A model generated the notes under the pieces. It was given only the letters and a program-made list of their open reading frames with translations. It had not been told where the DNA came from and did not search any database. From Adiantum capillus-veneris (Eukaryota; Streptophyta; Polypodiopsida; Polypodiales; Pteridaceae): DNA of 64,000 nt. The translations under genes and the position numbers were made by a program. This document shows, in pieces, positions 36,252-46,937 of this stretch. Position 1 is the stretch's first letter, and the number at the start of each line of letters is the position of its first letter. The stretch covers positions 66,723,870 through 66,787,869 of the forward strand of contig CM043952.1 of NCBI GenBank assembly GCA_014529385.2, read 5' to 3'.

Positions 36252-37262
36252 GCGACGAGAAGTGGAGGCAAAAATGACACAGTGCCTCCTAGATCACCTT
36301 CCCCGCAACAAATGTCTGTCCCCGAAGTGCCTATGCAAGAAGCCTCTAAGGAAAAGAAGAAGGATGCAACAAAATCCAAAGCAAAGGGTCCGGCCTACAA
36401 GCTCAAATCTGACATAGAGGCGGAAACAAAGCTCAAAAAGGTTTTGGAAGAAAGGATTTTGAATAGTAAGGTGGAATTTATGTTGGGTGAGGTCCTTGGA
36501 ATAGCAAAAAGGGAGTTCCATGAAGAGATAATTGATATCATCAAGAGGAAGCGGCAGTCTCTTACTGAATCTATCCATGTACAGGGTGAAGAAGAGACTT
36601 TAAATACACAAGGAGTACAGGTCTATGGTGAGCAAGGTGATCAAACTATTGCTGGATGCTACAAGTCTAGGGGAGGAGTAAAACAGGTTCACTTCTTGGA
36701 TGATGAAGATGAAGTTGAGACCACTCACAAGAGTTACTACTTGAAGAGTCACTAGGCAAGAGCAACTACTGAGACCCTAGTGAAAGTGGGAGACTTAGAA
36801 GAGCCATACATTGCGCTGATAGATCATGGATCAGAAATTAATCTTATGTGAAAGAGTTTATACCAAAAGGGAAAATGGCCAATTGATATAAATCATGGAT
36901 GGATGATCCGTGCAGCAAACAACTCATCAAGAGAGTTGTACGGAGCTTGTCCAAATGTAAAGGTGCCTATAGGGGATGTGAAAGATTACCAGAATTTCTT
37001 TGTACAGGAGATGTCTACATACCCTCTTATCCTTGGGCAGCCATACATCACTGCTACATGCATGGAAACCAAGGTAATGGACGATGGGTCAGCTTATACT
37101 AGGATAAGGAGCAGGGATGGGAAGCGTGCTATACAATTCCTTACTGTTTGTGTGGACCATGAAAGGAACCGTGAAAGTCTTAGAGAGCAACCCTTGCCAA
37201 AGACAAACAAAGAATTCAAGGACTACAGAGATATGAGGGGTTTTGGCCATGTACCATTGTAG
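36252..37262 (+). pseudogene. Element A gag end and protease
   Basis: 36252-36755 carries a Lys-rich segment and KVEFMLGEVLGIAKREFHEE. After a stop, 36780-37262 carries the protease: YIALIDHGSEINLM (catalytic Asp in D-H-G-S), a TGA at about 36849, then IRAANNSSRELYGACPNVKV and YPLILGQPYITATCMETKV. The D-H-G-S site, LGQPYIT block and RSRDGK tail agree with the fungal-like Ty3 group as I remember it. Stops make it inactive. Confidence 0.75.
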
Positions 37263-37786
37263 AGCGGCATTGCAGTGGTACAAGAAGAGAAAAGTTCTCG
37301 CATGATGTATATGCAAAGGAGATATTCTCTACAGGTTTTGTAGGATTAATAGACTATGGATCTATTGCTTTTACAAAGTGTGAGGACTTAAAGCAGGGTG
37401 AATGACTACATGTAAATAGTGTACAAAGAGGTTTGAAGATGAATGGTTTTCTAGAAGATGATGAATGCATTGCAAGTTTGTTTGATGAGTGTTCGTTTTT
37501 GGATACTATGCAAGACTTGGAGTCTTTAGTGGATTGCAATTTTCATATGATGGGAAGTGAGGTTGTGAAAGTTTGCTCAATAGAAATGTATAAAGTCATT
37601 GAGGATTTAAAAAATTCTAGAGGTGTTGATGTACGAGTGGAGACTAAGTATAAATCCGTGGCAAAGAAAGTGAAACCAGTGGCATTACCCCTACCAAAAT
37701 ATTGCAAAAATAAAATGGAACAAGCTGCTTTGCAACCTAGCCTTCGTGACCCAAGCAAGATTGGACACAAGTTCACATAGGAATCT
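37263..37786 (+). pseudogene. Element A protease-RT linker
   Basis: The frame 37433-37780 (MKMNGFLEDDECIASLFDEC...) has no recognised domain. Its end (SLRDPSKIGHKFT) resembles the segment just before RT in this lineage. It is framed by stops. Confidence 0.5.
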
Positions 37787-39800
37787 TTGAAGGAGTTAAA
37801 GGTTGGTTGCGAGAATAGTTTGACAAAAGATGAAAAGATATGCTTTGAAGCCATGCTTTCCAAACACGGAAAAGCTTTTGCATTTGAGCCTCATGAGATA
37901 GGGTGTGTTGATCCATCCATTGTTGCTCCTATGATGATCTTCACTATCCCTCATATACCTTGGAACTTGAGGCCTATTCAAGTTCCAAAGGCTCATTTTC
38001 CAAAACTCATTGATCTGCTTAATGAAAAGATCAAGATGGGTATTTTGGAGCCTTCTTGTGCTCCATATTCAAACAGGTGGTTCACTGTTCTGAAGAAAAA
38101 TGGTTCTTTACGCTTTATTCAGGATATGCAACCTGTAAACAAGGTGACAATCAGAAATGTGGGTACAGGGCCAGTTGTAGATGAATTTGTAGAGGCATTT
38201 GCAGGAAGGGAAATATATTCTATGGGAGATTTGTACTCAGGGTATGATCAATTTCAACTAGCAATGGAAAGCAGGGACCTGACTACCACGAGGAAACCTT
38301 TGGGCCTGGTAAGGATGTGCACCCTACCTCAGGGAGCAACTAATTCAGTTGCATATATGATGAATGGTATGAACAAAGTACTATGTGACTTCATACCTCA
38401 AACTACAATGCCTTTCCTTGATGATGTGCCAATCAAATGATGTGATGTAGGTGATATAGATGTGGCTCTGGACTCGAGGGGGTGTCGCAAGTATGTGGAA
38501 AATCATATCAATGATTGTGATAAGATCTTGTCAAGGTTGGAAGAAGTGAACCTTACCTTGTCTGGCCAAAAGTCAGTGTTTGATGTGAATGAATTTCTTA
38601 TTGTAGGACATATGTGTGGGCCATATGGTAGAAGGCCTTGTCCTGCAAAGATTGATGTAATTCAAAGAATGAAAGAGAAATGCATAAATGTCACTGAGGT
38701 TCGAAGGTTCTTGGGTGCATGCGTGTTTTGTGTTATTTGGATTCCGCATTATGCACATGTAGCAGAGCCTTTGTATCAATTTTTTAGAAAGAACCAAAAG
38801 TTTCAATGGGAAGAAATGCATACACATGCCATGAGAAAATTAAAGAAGTTGTTGCTGATGTCACCAACTTTGAGGAAATTAAACTATGATTGTAGAAGAC
38901 ATGTGATTGTGATAGTAGATACTAGCCCCACAGGAATTGGATGGGCGATTGGCCACAAGATGATGAAGATGGTAAACGATATGTAGTGAGATTTGGAGCA
39001 AAAGTCTTAAGTTCTCGTCAACATGCCATGAGAAAATTAAAGAAGTTGTTGCTGATGTCACCAACTTTGAGGAAATTAAACTATGATTGTAGAAGACATG
39101 TGATTGTGACAGTAGATACTAGCCCCACAGGAATTGGATGGGCGATTGGCCACAAGATGATGAAGATGGTAAACGATATGTAGTGAGATTTGGAGCAAAA
39201 GTCTCAAGTTCTCATCAACATAGTTATCCGCAGGTGAAAAGGGAATTATGGGGAGCAATTACAACCCTGAAATGTGATAAAGAGTATTTGATAGGTGAAA
39301 ATGTAATAGTGGAGACTGATTGTCTACCTCTTCTTGGAATGATCACAAGCTGCTCAACTCCTGACATTTCTATGTTGAGATGGATTGCCTACATAAAGTC
39401 CTTAAATTTGGAATTTAAGCATATTGCAGGAAAAGATAATTCGGTCACGGATATGCTTTCAAGAGCAAGGTATGAAAACAAAGAAGACATGGTTGTCGAG
39501 GGCGATGATGTAGGCACAAGGTTCTACAATATCTCTCATGCCAACGGTGATCATATTTACCTGTCAAATGTACTCGAGTCATTTACAGAGGACCTATATC
39601 AAGGTGATTGGTTGCTCATTGGACGTTATCTGAGCACTTTCACAAGGCAAGAAGGGTGGACAGATCAAGAGTTCAAAAGAATACGCAAAAAAGCATATGG
39701 ATACTTTTTGAAAGATGGATACTTGTGGAAACATCCAAAACAAAGAAATGGGATGCCGTTGAGAGTTGTGAATGATAAGGATGCTCAAGTGAGCTTATGA
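37787..39800 (+). pseudogene. Element A reverse transcriptase, RNase H and pre-integrase
   Basis: 37787-38440: RT, with VLKKNGSLRFIQDMQPVNKV, YSGYDQFQLAMESRDLTT, LPQGATNSVAYM and the catalytic motif FLDD (F-L-D-D instead of YxDD). After a stop, 38462-38990: thumb and connection (GPYGRRPCPAKIDVIQRM, VRRFLGACVFCVIWIPHYAH) and RNase H start (VDTSPTGIGWAIG). A 197-bp direct tandem duplication (38824-39020 and 39021-39217) repeats the RNase H start. 39138-39800 continues with KRELWGAITTLK, ETDCLPLLGM and AGKDNSVTDMLSRARY, then a pre-integrase segment. Confidence 0.8.
38824..39217 (+). repeat. 197-bp tandem duplication in element A RNase H
   Basis: The block beginning ACATGCCATGAGAAAATTAA occurs at 38824 and again at 39021, almost identical through AGTCT(T/C)AAGTTCTC. 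It duplicates the RNase H segment with the first catalytic Asp (VDTSPTG). Confidence 0.93.
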
Positions 39801-39809
39801 AAAAGTTTC

Positions 39810-41012
39810 ATGAGTCTTTATGCTAGACATAGAGGTGTATGGGCCACCTTTACTAAAATGAAAGAGAGGTATTGGTGGAAAAGTATGTATAAAGATGTAT
39901 CTCACTTTGTGGAGTCTTGTGAAACCTGTCAAATGTATTCAAATGTACGTCATCGTGATGGGTTGCACCCTACTTACCCGTTAGCCATGCATTACAAGTG
40001 GGTACTAGATCTGGTTACAATGCCATTGGGCTTATGGCAAATGAGATACATAGTGCTTGCACGAGAAGACTTAACCAACCAAGTTGAAGGTCGTGCTTTA
40101 AGAATGAAAAGCACAGAAGGGATATGTAAGTTCCTGTTGGATGATGTAATTAGCCGTAATGGATGTATTGGGAAAATAACATCGGACAGGGGTGAGTTGG
40201 ATGTTGACAAAGCAAGGGATTTTTTCTCTAGATTGGGCATTAAACTTGCTCTCACTACTGCATACAATCCTGAAGGGAATGGTAAATCAGAACGTGGGCA
40301 TCCTCCTATCATTAAAGCTTTGGCTAAGGCTTGCAAAGGTAAAATGGGAGAGTGGCCTAGGTTCTTGCCTTATGCTTTATGGGCTGATCGTACAACTCAT
40401 AGCTTAGTTACTGGTTATATGCCTTTTGAGTTGATGTATGGTCAAAAACCTATAATGCCAATTGAGGATGTAATTTCCACATGGAATGTAATGCCTTGGG
40501 AAGATGGAATGAGTAGGGAATACCTTCTTTCTTTGTGCATACATCAATTAGAAAGAAGGCCTCAAGACATTTAGATTGCAATAGCACGATTAAAAGATTC
40601 AAGGTTGAAGAATAAGGACAAATTTGATAAAAGCCACAGGCTTAGATCTAGAGCTATTGAGGAAGGTGATTGGATGTTGGTGTATAACATTAGTCTTGAT
40701 AACCAGCATTAAGCGATAAGAAAGATTTCAAAGAGATGGTTTGGCCCTTACGTGGTTAAGCATATACATGGAAATGCAACTTATACCTTGCATGAGTTGG
40801 ATGGTACAGAAATGAAGATTCCCATTGTAGGGAAAAGAATTAAATTGTTCAAAAGAAGAGGCGATACAGATCCCTTTGTTTCACAAGAAAGTCAAAATGA
40901 AGGCTCTGATGAACATGTTATTGATGAGGATGAAGAAAAAGATGATGATGCACTGGACTTTGCTGCACGTGATGATGAAATCGATTTGTATTTTGACTTA
41001 AATGAGGACTGA
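39810..41012 (+). pseudogene. Element A integrase and C-terminal tail
   Basis: 39810-40574: zinc site (SLYARHRGVWATF, CETCQM), catalytic core with ITSDRGELDVDKARDFF and AYNPEGNGKSERGHPPIIKA (catalytic Glu in S-E-R), then LPYALWADRTTHSLVTGYMP. A stop at 40572 separates the C-terminal part, which resumes with VVKHIHGNATYTLHELDGTE and KRIKLFKRRGDTDPF and ends at 41012 in an acidic tail. No chromodomain is visible. The NGKSERGHPP and LWADRTTH blocks are the strongest marks of similarity to fungal Ty3 elements, from memory. Confidence 0.8.
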
Positions 41013-41070
41013 ACTTGCAAAAGCTATGTGTGGCACATGCCGGAGGATGTGCAGGTTTAGAGGGGGTGGA

Positions 41071-42097
41071 TGGTTCCGTGGCATGTGCATAATGTGAAAC
41101 TAAATTATCTACCTCACTCTCAATGCTTTTGCTATGTGGGACCAAATGCTATTATGTACATAGTGTGATATATGTGAAAATAGATGCCACGGTTGCATCT
41201 CTGTATATACCTTGCAGGGACAACGAGGCCCTCGACGTGGCACTATGGCATGATTTTTCACATAAATATATTCCTAATTTTCTTTATCATTGTATAAATG
41301 TCAAGTGTATCGAAGTGGCATGCTCGTTTTGCCTAGAAAGTTCAATGCGGGCGATCTCCGCCAAAAATAGCAGGTTTCATGCGCGAACAAAAGAGATGCA
41401 TCCAAAGTGCTTGGAAAGTGGTAAAATGAGATTCAAGATGAAATTTAAGCCCAATGGGATTTTTCCACAATTTTAGGGATTTTTCCCAGCTTGTTTGGGC
41501 TTTTAACGGGCAAAAAAAGGTATTTATGGGCTAAAAATGACCAAAAATGGTAAAAAGGACCCAAAATTGGTCAGAAATGGCTCAAAATGCCACATCACTC
41601 ACAGTTCCGTGACTATGAGAAGTGAGGGAGAATTTTAGAACATCAATATCAGCACTACAAGCTCCTCTGTGAAGGGTGACAAAGTCGGCACCTAAGGTAT
41701 GCTAGTGCAGTCCCGTGTTGTTCCAACCCTGTATTCGAGGCTATGAGGCCACCAATTAAGGTGTCCCCTCTTCAAATAACCACTTGGAAATGAATAAAGA
41801 AGTTATAAAGCTTTCATGAAATGGCTACGACGGAGAATTGAAGCGTTTGTGTAGGGTTTTTATCAGGGCGAAAGAGCACTGCAACTGTGTAATTGGCAGT
41901 GAGGCTACATCAAATACACACAAGAGTTTTGATTTGATCTTGGTTATTTTTCAAAGAGAAGCTTTCATGGCTGGAGTTTTGTTCTTTTTTTAGTGTATTT
42001 TTTGGCTTCAAATCATCTACGCCTTGCATGATTTTGCTACGAGCTCTCACAGTCAGAGGCCCGGCGCTTTCCTAGCCGCACTCCGCACTTCTTGACA
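41071..42097 (+). repeat. 3' LTR of element A (1027 bp)
   Basis: Preceded by the purine tract AGAGGGGGTGGATGG and followed directly by the F gag continuation. Confidence 0.85.
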
Positions 42098-43429
42098 GCG
42101 GCCAGATGCTCTCACGGAGAGTGCCCGTGACGCTACGGTGGGTGACGACACTTATGAACTGCTTAATATTCAAGAATTCTGTGCAGTTTAGACACGCATA
42201 TTAGTCATGGAAGGAAATTTTGCATCTTTAAATGAAAACGTCACTAAATTATCTACATTAGTTATACAACTTACACAGCTGTAGGCCAAGGGACCTGTTG
42301 ACACACACATGCATGAGCAAACTGATACTCAGGGGCAAGGACCTTCTGATCATGGACACGGTCCATCTCTAGATTCTTTGCACACTCTCACTACAAAGGA
42401 GGCGGATGAGTTGTTGAAAAACACCAAACCACCGACTTTTAAGGGAGAAGACCGAGATCATAATAAGGATGCAGTGAATATCTTTCTCAGCAAGTGGGAT
42501 GGAATTCACGCCTTACGACATACTTCGGACGCAGTCAGAGCACTGCAAACAAGCTTGACTCTGGAAGGCAAGGCCTATAAGTGGTGAATGTCTCTCAAGG
42601 AGAAGAATAGCATATCACAGAGTTGGCAGCCTTTGAGGCTATGTTTCGCAAAGAATTCTTGCCTACAAATGAGGCAGATGGGAATTGGATGTCTTGGTAC
42701 ACGTGTTTCATGTGCCAAAACCCATCATTACTTGAATATATCTCTCACTGTCATCCTCAAGTTGGAAGGACTAGAAACCTTTCAGCAAGTACATGGGTTT
42801 ATCCGCGGTCTGACGCCAGAGCTTAAGAAGCACGTCAAGACTCAAGACCCTAAAACACTTGAGGAAGCCATAGTGAAAGCACACATTCATGATGATCCAG
42901 ATGAAAAGAAATCACATAATAATCATGTGCCTGCTAATACACATGGTAATATACGCACTAGTATGGGCACAATAAAATGAAATTTATAGTAGCCAATTCT
43001 GAAGCAGCTAAAAACCCCATGGGGTCAAGAGGTCCTCTCTCTCCTGAGGACTTTGATAAGGCTAAAAAAGAGATGATGTTTTCAATTCTTGGAAGCGGTC
43101 ATGGAAAAAAGGATTTTCGAAAGGGGAAAGCTGTTGCTCATGGCAAGGAGAAAGCAGTGCATACGGTGCAGTTGTTGCCTCTTGAGTCTTCCTCACGATT
43201 CTCTACAGTGGAAGTAATACACACCGAGGTGGTGCATGAATGTTGTCTCATAGCTTCCATGTGGCAACAGACCTTCGGACCACATGAGTTAGTATGTATG
43301 CACGGATCTCTGCAAGGGCACAAGGTGCGCATCTTGGTAGATGACAATGCTACTCACAATTTCATCAATTGTGGATTGGTGAAAAAACGGAAATTGCCTC
43401 AAAATCCGAGTACCACCACTACAAGGTAG
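42098..43429 (+). pseudogene. Element F gag
   Basis: Reads on from the gag start at 16083-16156. 42098-42590 carries RPDALTESARDATVGDD, a short coiled stretch (FASLNENVTKLSTLVIQL) and the gag core (KPPTFKGEDRDHNKDAVNIF). 42588-42980 continues in shifted frames with FQQVHGFIRGLTPELKKHVK, the typical gag 'GL.PE' block. 42977-43429 holds a linker to protease with a Lys-rich stretch. Stops and frameshifts are frequent, fitting the 8% LTR divergence. No clear CCHC knuckle was found. Confidence 0.75.
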
Positions 43430-43848
43430 CAATGATGAATGGATATGACGCCGAAATCTGGGATACTCAAGTCCGAGGTGTACCATTGGAAGTGCAAGGC
43501 TACTCTACATCCTTAGATTTTCAGGTTATGAACATGGAGCAAGTAGACGTGGTCCTTGGTAGGGAATGGTTGCATAGCCTAGGACCATCACTGAAGCGTA
43601 GCTATGAGCACAACAACTTGATGTTTGAATCCCATGGCTCACATGTGTTGTTGTTAGTAGAGAAGGATGTACCTTCTTCACCACTGATATGTACAGCTGA
43701 GCTTATGCATCTCGTTTCTGATAATGAAATAGATCAAGTTTTATTGTGTTACTCATTGTATCATTTTCTCTCTAACATTCAATCTGTTGAACATTCCTCA
43801 ACACCGCATGCTTCTCTCTCTTCTCTTCCACCAATGGCTACTTCTTAA
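43300..43848 (+). pseudogene. Element F aspartic protease
   Basis: LVDDNATHNFINCGLV corresponds to the chromovirus protease site D-S-G-A-T-H-N-F-I, with D-N replacing S-G, so the catalytic motif is damaged. The next frame (from 43369) continues with FQVMNMEQVDVVLGREWLHS, the standard block that follows it. Confidence 0.75.
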
Positions 43849-43919
43849 CAAGCAAAGGTTGCTAGTGATTTCAATTTATTAAAGTAATTTCATGATGTTT
43901 TTCCTAATGATTTTCCATC

Positions 43920-45240
43920 AAGATTACCGCTGACATGATCAGTGCAACATCTCATCAATGTGGTTGCAGGAACTAAACCTATCAGTAAACCACCCTACCG
44001 CATAAGTTACTCTGAAGCTGCTGAGGTGGAACGTCAGCTTGCTGACTATCTTAGCAGAAGTGTTTAGCCAACCGCGTTTTTCACCATGGGCTTCTCCTAT
44101 CCTATTAGTGAAGAAAAAGGATGGTAGTATGCGCATGTGCGTAGACTACCGTGGCTTAAATACGGTTACCGTTAAGAACAAGTACCCATTGCCACGCATG
44201 GATGAGTTGTTCGACAAGCTCACTCATGCTCGTATTTTTACGAAAATAGACTTGCGGTCAGGTTATCACCAAGTACGTAGTTGACTTGCTGATATACCCA
44301 AAACTGCATTCCGAACAAGTTTCGGACACTACGAGTTTTTGGTTATGCCTTTTGGGTGAACCAATGCTCCCGCAACATTCATGACACTTATGGATAGTGT
44401 CTTGAAGCCGTACTTGGGAAAATTTGTCATTGTTTTTGTCGATGACATTCTAGTATACAGTGCTTCTAAAGAAGAACACTTACAACATCTGAGGCAGGTG
44501 CTTGAATTGCTACGGACAAATCAATTATATGTCAAGGAATCTAAGTGTGATTTTCTAAAAGAAGAAATTCACTATCTTGGGCTTGTTATTTTAGCTACTG
44601 GGCTACATATGGATCAATCCAAAGTGGATAGCATTTGATAGTGGCCTTCTCCTAAAAATCTGGAAGAGTTACAGATTTTTTTAGGATTTGCAGGTTTTAA
44701 TTATCGACGGTTCGTTACAAACTACGCTAATATTGTTGTTCCCATGACGGACCAACTAAAAGGCAACGACAAAGCTTTTCAGTGGGGACCCACTCAACAA
44801 CATAGTTTTGATACACTCAAGGATGCGTTAGCTACAGGTCCAATACTAGCTATTGTAGATCCTTTAAAACCATTTATTTTGGAAACGGATGCTAGTGAAT
44901 GTGCTATTGGAGCAAGCCTACAAGACGTGTGGCCAATTGCATTTGAAAGCAAGAATATTGATGCAGCACAGTAGAACTACTCTGTTTATGAATGCGAACT
45001 CTATGCAGTAGTGTCTGCCTTGAAAACATGGAGACATTATTTGTATGGTGCTCAGTCTGAGATTGTGTTTGACCATGAAAGCATTAAAAGGTTTACATAA
45101 CAAACCGAGTTGAAGGGTCGGAAAGCCAGGTGGATTGAGATTCTTTAGGAGTATGACGCCAAGCTCCGGTATCGTAAAGGACGATACAATGTGGTGGCTG
45201 ACGCTCTTAGTCGTATGCCCTAGATCAATTCTTTCTTGTT
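43920..45240 (+). pseudogene. Element F reverse transcriptase and RNase H
   Basis: 44039-44284: RT N-terminus ([48 protein letters not shown]). 44381-44638: the catalytic IVFVDDILVYS. 44744-44974: connection and RNase H start (ILETDASECAIGAS). RNase H runs on to about 45240 with FDHESIK-like and ADALSRMP blocks. In-frame stops occur at about 44282, 44358, 44637, 44973 and in RNase H. A typical chromovirus RT with many inactivating changes. Confidence 0.85.
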
Positions 45241-46540
45241 CAGGAATTTCATAGTGAATTTTTGGATTCTCTAAAGGGAAAATATAAGCAGGATGACGCA
45301 TATTCCAAAGTGTGGAGCCATGTACAAATGAGGGATCCTTCTCACTCTAATGATGGTAGTGTAGCATTAACTTCCACACACAATTCTCCTCTGTCGAGTG
45401 GAAGAATTTTACCATCGACAATGGGTACCTACTCCACAAGGGAGAGTTTGTGTACTGACGGACACAGACATCAGTGGCGCCCAATTCTTTATGTTTTCAT
45501 GATAGTCCAAGTGTAGGGGACTTGAGTATTAGAAAGACTTATGCTCTCGTACGCCGATAGTTTTACTGGCTAGGTTTATAGGGCTTTATTCAAGATTATG
45601 TCTTGCATTGCCAAAAATGTTAGGTTAACAAAGTAGAGTGCCTGAAAGCAGGAGGACTCTTACATCCTTTGGAGATTCCCAATGGTAAATGGGAAAGTAT
45701 CTCTATGGATTTTATTGTGGTTTACCAACCACTGTACAAGGTCATGACTCGGTATGGGTGGTCGTAGACTGGTTGACTAAACTATGTACGTTTCTTCCAA
45801 CCAAATCAACAATTAAGACTCCAGAATTAGCCAAGTTATTTGTGGACAACCTATACAAGCTGTATGATTTGCCCATTAACATTGTCAGTGATCGTGATCC
45901 CAAGTTTAATAGTCATTTTTGCAGGGCTGTGTTAAACGATTAGATACACAACTAAACCTCAGTACAGCTGGTCAACCATAAGAGGATGGTCAAACTGAAA
46001 GAGTTAACCAAGTGCTAGAGGATATGCTACGCGCATACATTAGCAAGAAACAAACAGACTGGGAAGAATCTCTACCTCTTCTTGAGTTTAATTGGAACAG
46101 TGCTAAGCATGTTACGATTGGATTTAGTCATTTCATGCTCATGTATGTTTTTCAACCTAGATCACTAGTTACAGTGGGGTTGGCAGCCGAAAAACTCCAA
46201 CAGGTTAAGGATTTTCTCCAAGACCACATGGATCTTCTGAAACGCGCTCGTCCAAACGTCCGACAAGCGCAGGATTGGTATACGAAGTACGCTAATGAGA
46301 AATGTCGGCAAGTTACATTTGAGGAAGGGGAGGAATTATTTTTACGTCAGAGCATTCAAAAAGTCTAAAAACTGATCCAACACCTAAATAATCTCCACGA
46401 TATTCTGGGCCTTTCAAAATATTCAAGAAAGTGGGTGATTGTGCCTACAAACTATTGCTACCTACACATTCTCGTATTCATCCGGTGTTTCATGTAAGCC
46501 ACTTACGAAAGCGGCTACATGGAGACGACAATGTCATTGA
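45241..46540 (+). pseudogene. Element F integrase
   Basis: 45262-45660 holds the pre-integrase and zinc region in broken frames. 45689-45943 has PTTVQGHDSVWVVVDWLTKL (first Asp) and INIVSDRDPKFNSHF (second Asp). 46012-46368 has DMLRAYISKKQTDWEESLPL and the following C-terminal integrase part. Stops at about 45516, 45942 and 46366. Confidence 0.82.
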
Positions 46541-46760
46541 CCAACAGATTCTGGTCAATTTCATTGAACCTCCTACCTTATTGCATGAACCTGAATGAAT
46601 TCTCAACTATCATGATTTACGTACGCATCATCATGTACATCAACAAGCTTTAATCTGCAAGTGGAAAGATCAACCTGAGGAATGTGCCACTTGGGAAAAC
46701 ATTAGTGTTCTTAAGAGGAAGTTTCCCACTTTTGTTTTCAAGGACGAAACTCTTCCTTAA
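46541..46760 (+). pseudogene. Element F chromodomain
   Basis: Fragments in two frames (VNFIEPPTLLHEPE, ILNYHDL, QALI(C)KWKDQPEE(C)ATWENIS, LKRKFPTFVFKDE) match the C-terminal chromodomain of element G (61778-61996), which targets integration to modified chromatin in chromoviruses. A TGA and a shift interrupt it. Confidence 0.8.
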
Positions 46761-46771
46761 GGGGGGAGTAA

Positions 46772-46932
46772 TGTCAGGACAAGGGCAAGGCCATGGAGTG
46801 ATGGACTGGGCCAATGGCCGGACTAGGCAATGTGGAAAGGTAATCCAGCTAGATCAAAGGGCTAGGAGCATTGCCTATATAGTGGGAGGTTGGGAGGTGG
46901 ATTCCAGGCTCTAGTCACCCCTAGGCTTTACA
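46772..46932 (+). repeat. 3' LTR of element F (161 bp)
   Basis: Follows the purine tract AAGGGGGGAGTA. Starts TGTCAGGACAAGG, ends AGGCTTTACA, and is followed by CTGTT. Confidence 0.88.
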
Positions 46933-46937
46933 CTGTT

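Larger units (their letters stand above)
16157..42097 (+). mobile_element. Element A: Ty3 retrotransposon of a fungal-like lineage, split by element B
   Basis: LTRs of about 1.03 kb lie at about 16157-17188 and 41071-42097. They differ at about 6% of positions in the 165 bp I compared. The internal region is 17189-18649 plus 36252-41070, interrupted by element B. Order: gag with CCHC knuckle, protease, RT, RNase H, integrase. Several blocks match what I remember of basidiomycete and ascomycete Ty3 elements rather than the usual plant lineages. A purine tract (AGAGGGGGTGGATGG) precedes the 3' LTR. The exact LTR start and the target duplication were not resolved. Confidence 0.8.
15153..46932 (+). 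mobile_element. Element F: chromovirus-type Ty3/gypsy with very short LTRs, host of the nested elements
   Basis: The ends are 5' LTR 15153-15301 and 3' LTR 46772-46932, both TG...CA. A PBS-like TGGTATCAAGAGC follows the 5' LTR and a purine tract (AAGGGGGGAGTA) precedes the 3' LTR. The flanks CTATT/CTGTT form a near-perfect target duplication, and the Helentron text continues across it. The element's own internal sequence is 15302-16156 plus 42098-46771; everything between is element A with its own insertions. LTRs differ at about 8% of positions by hand count plus a 12-bp indel, making F the oldest insertion of the nest. Confidence 0.85.

Noticed and set aside
42209-46760. The many in-frame stops in element F as RNA-editing or stop-codon readthrough sites
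   Set aside because: They are mixed TAA, TAG and TGA with frameshifts and 8% LTR divergence, so ordinary decay is enough; a C-to-T bias was not consistent when I inspected individual sites.
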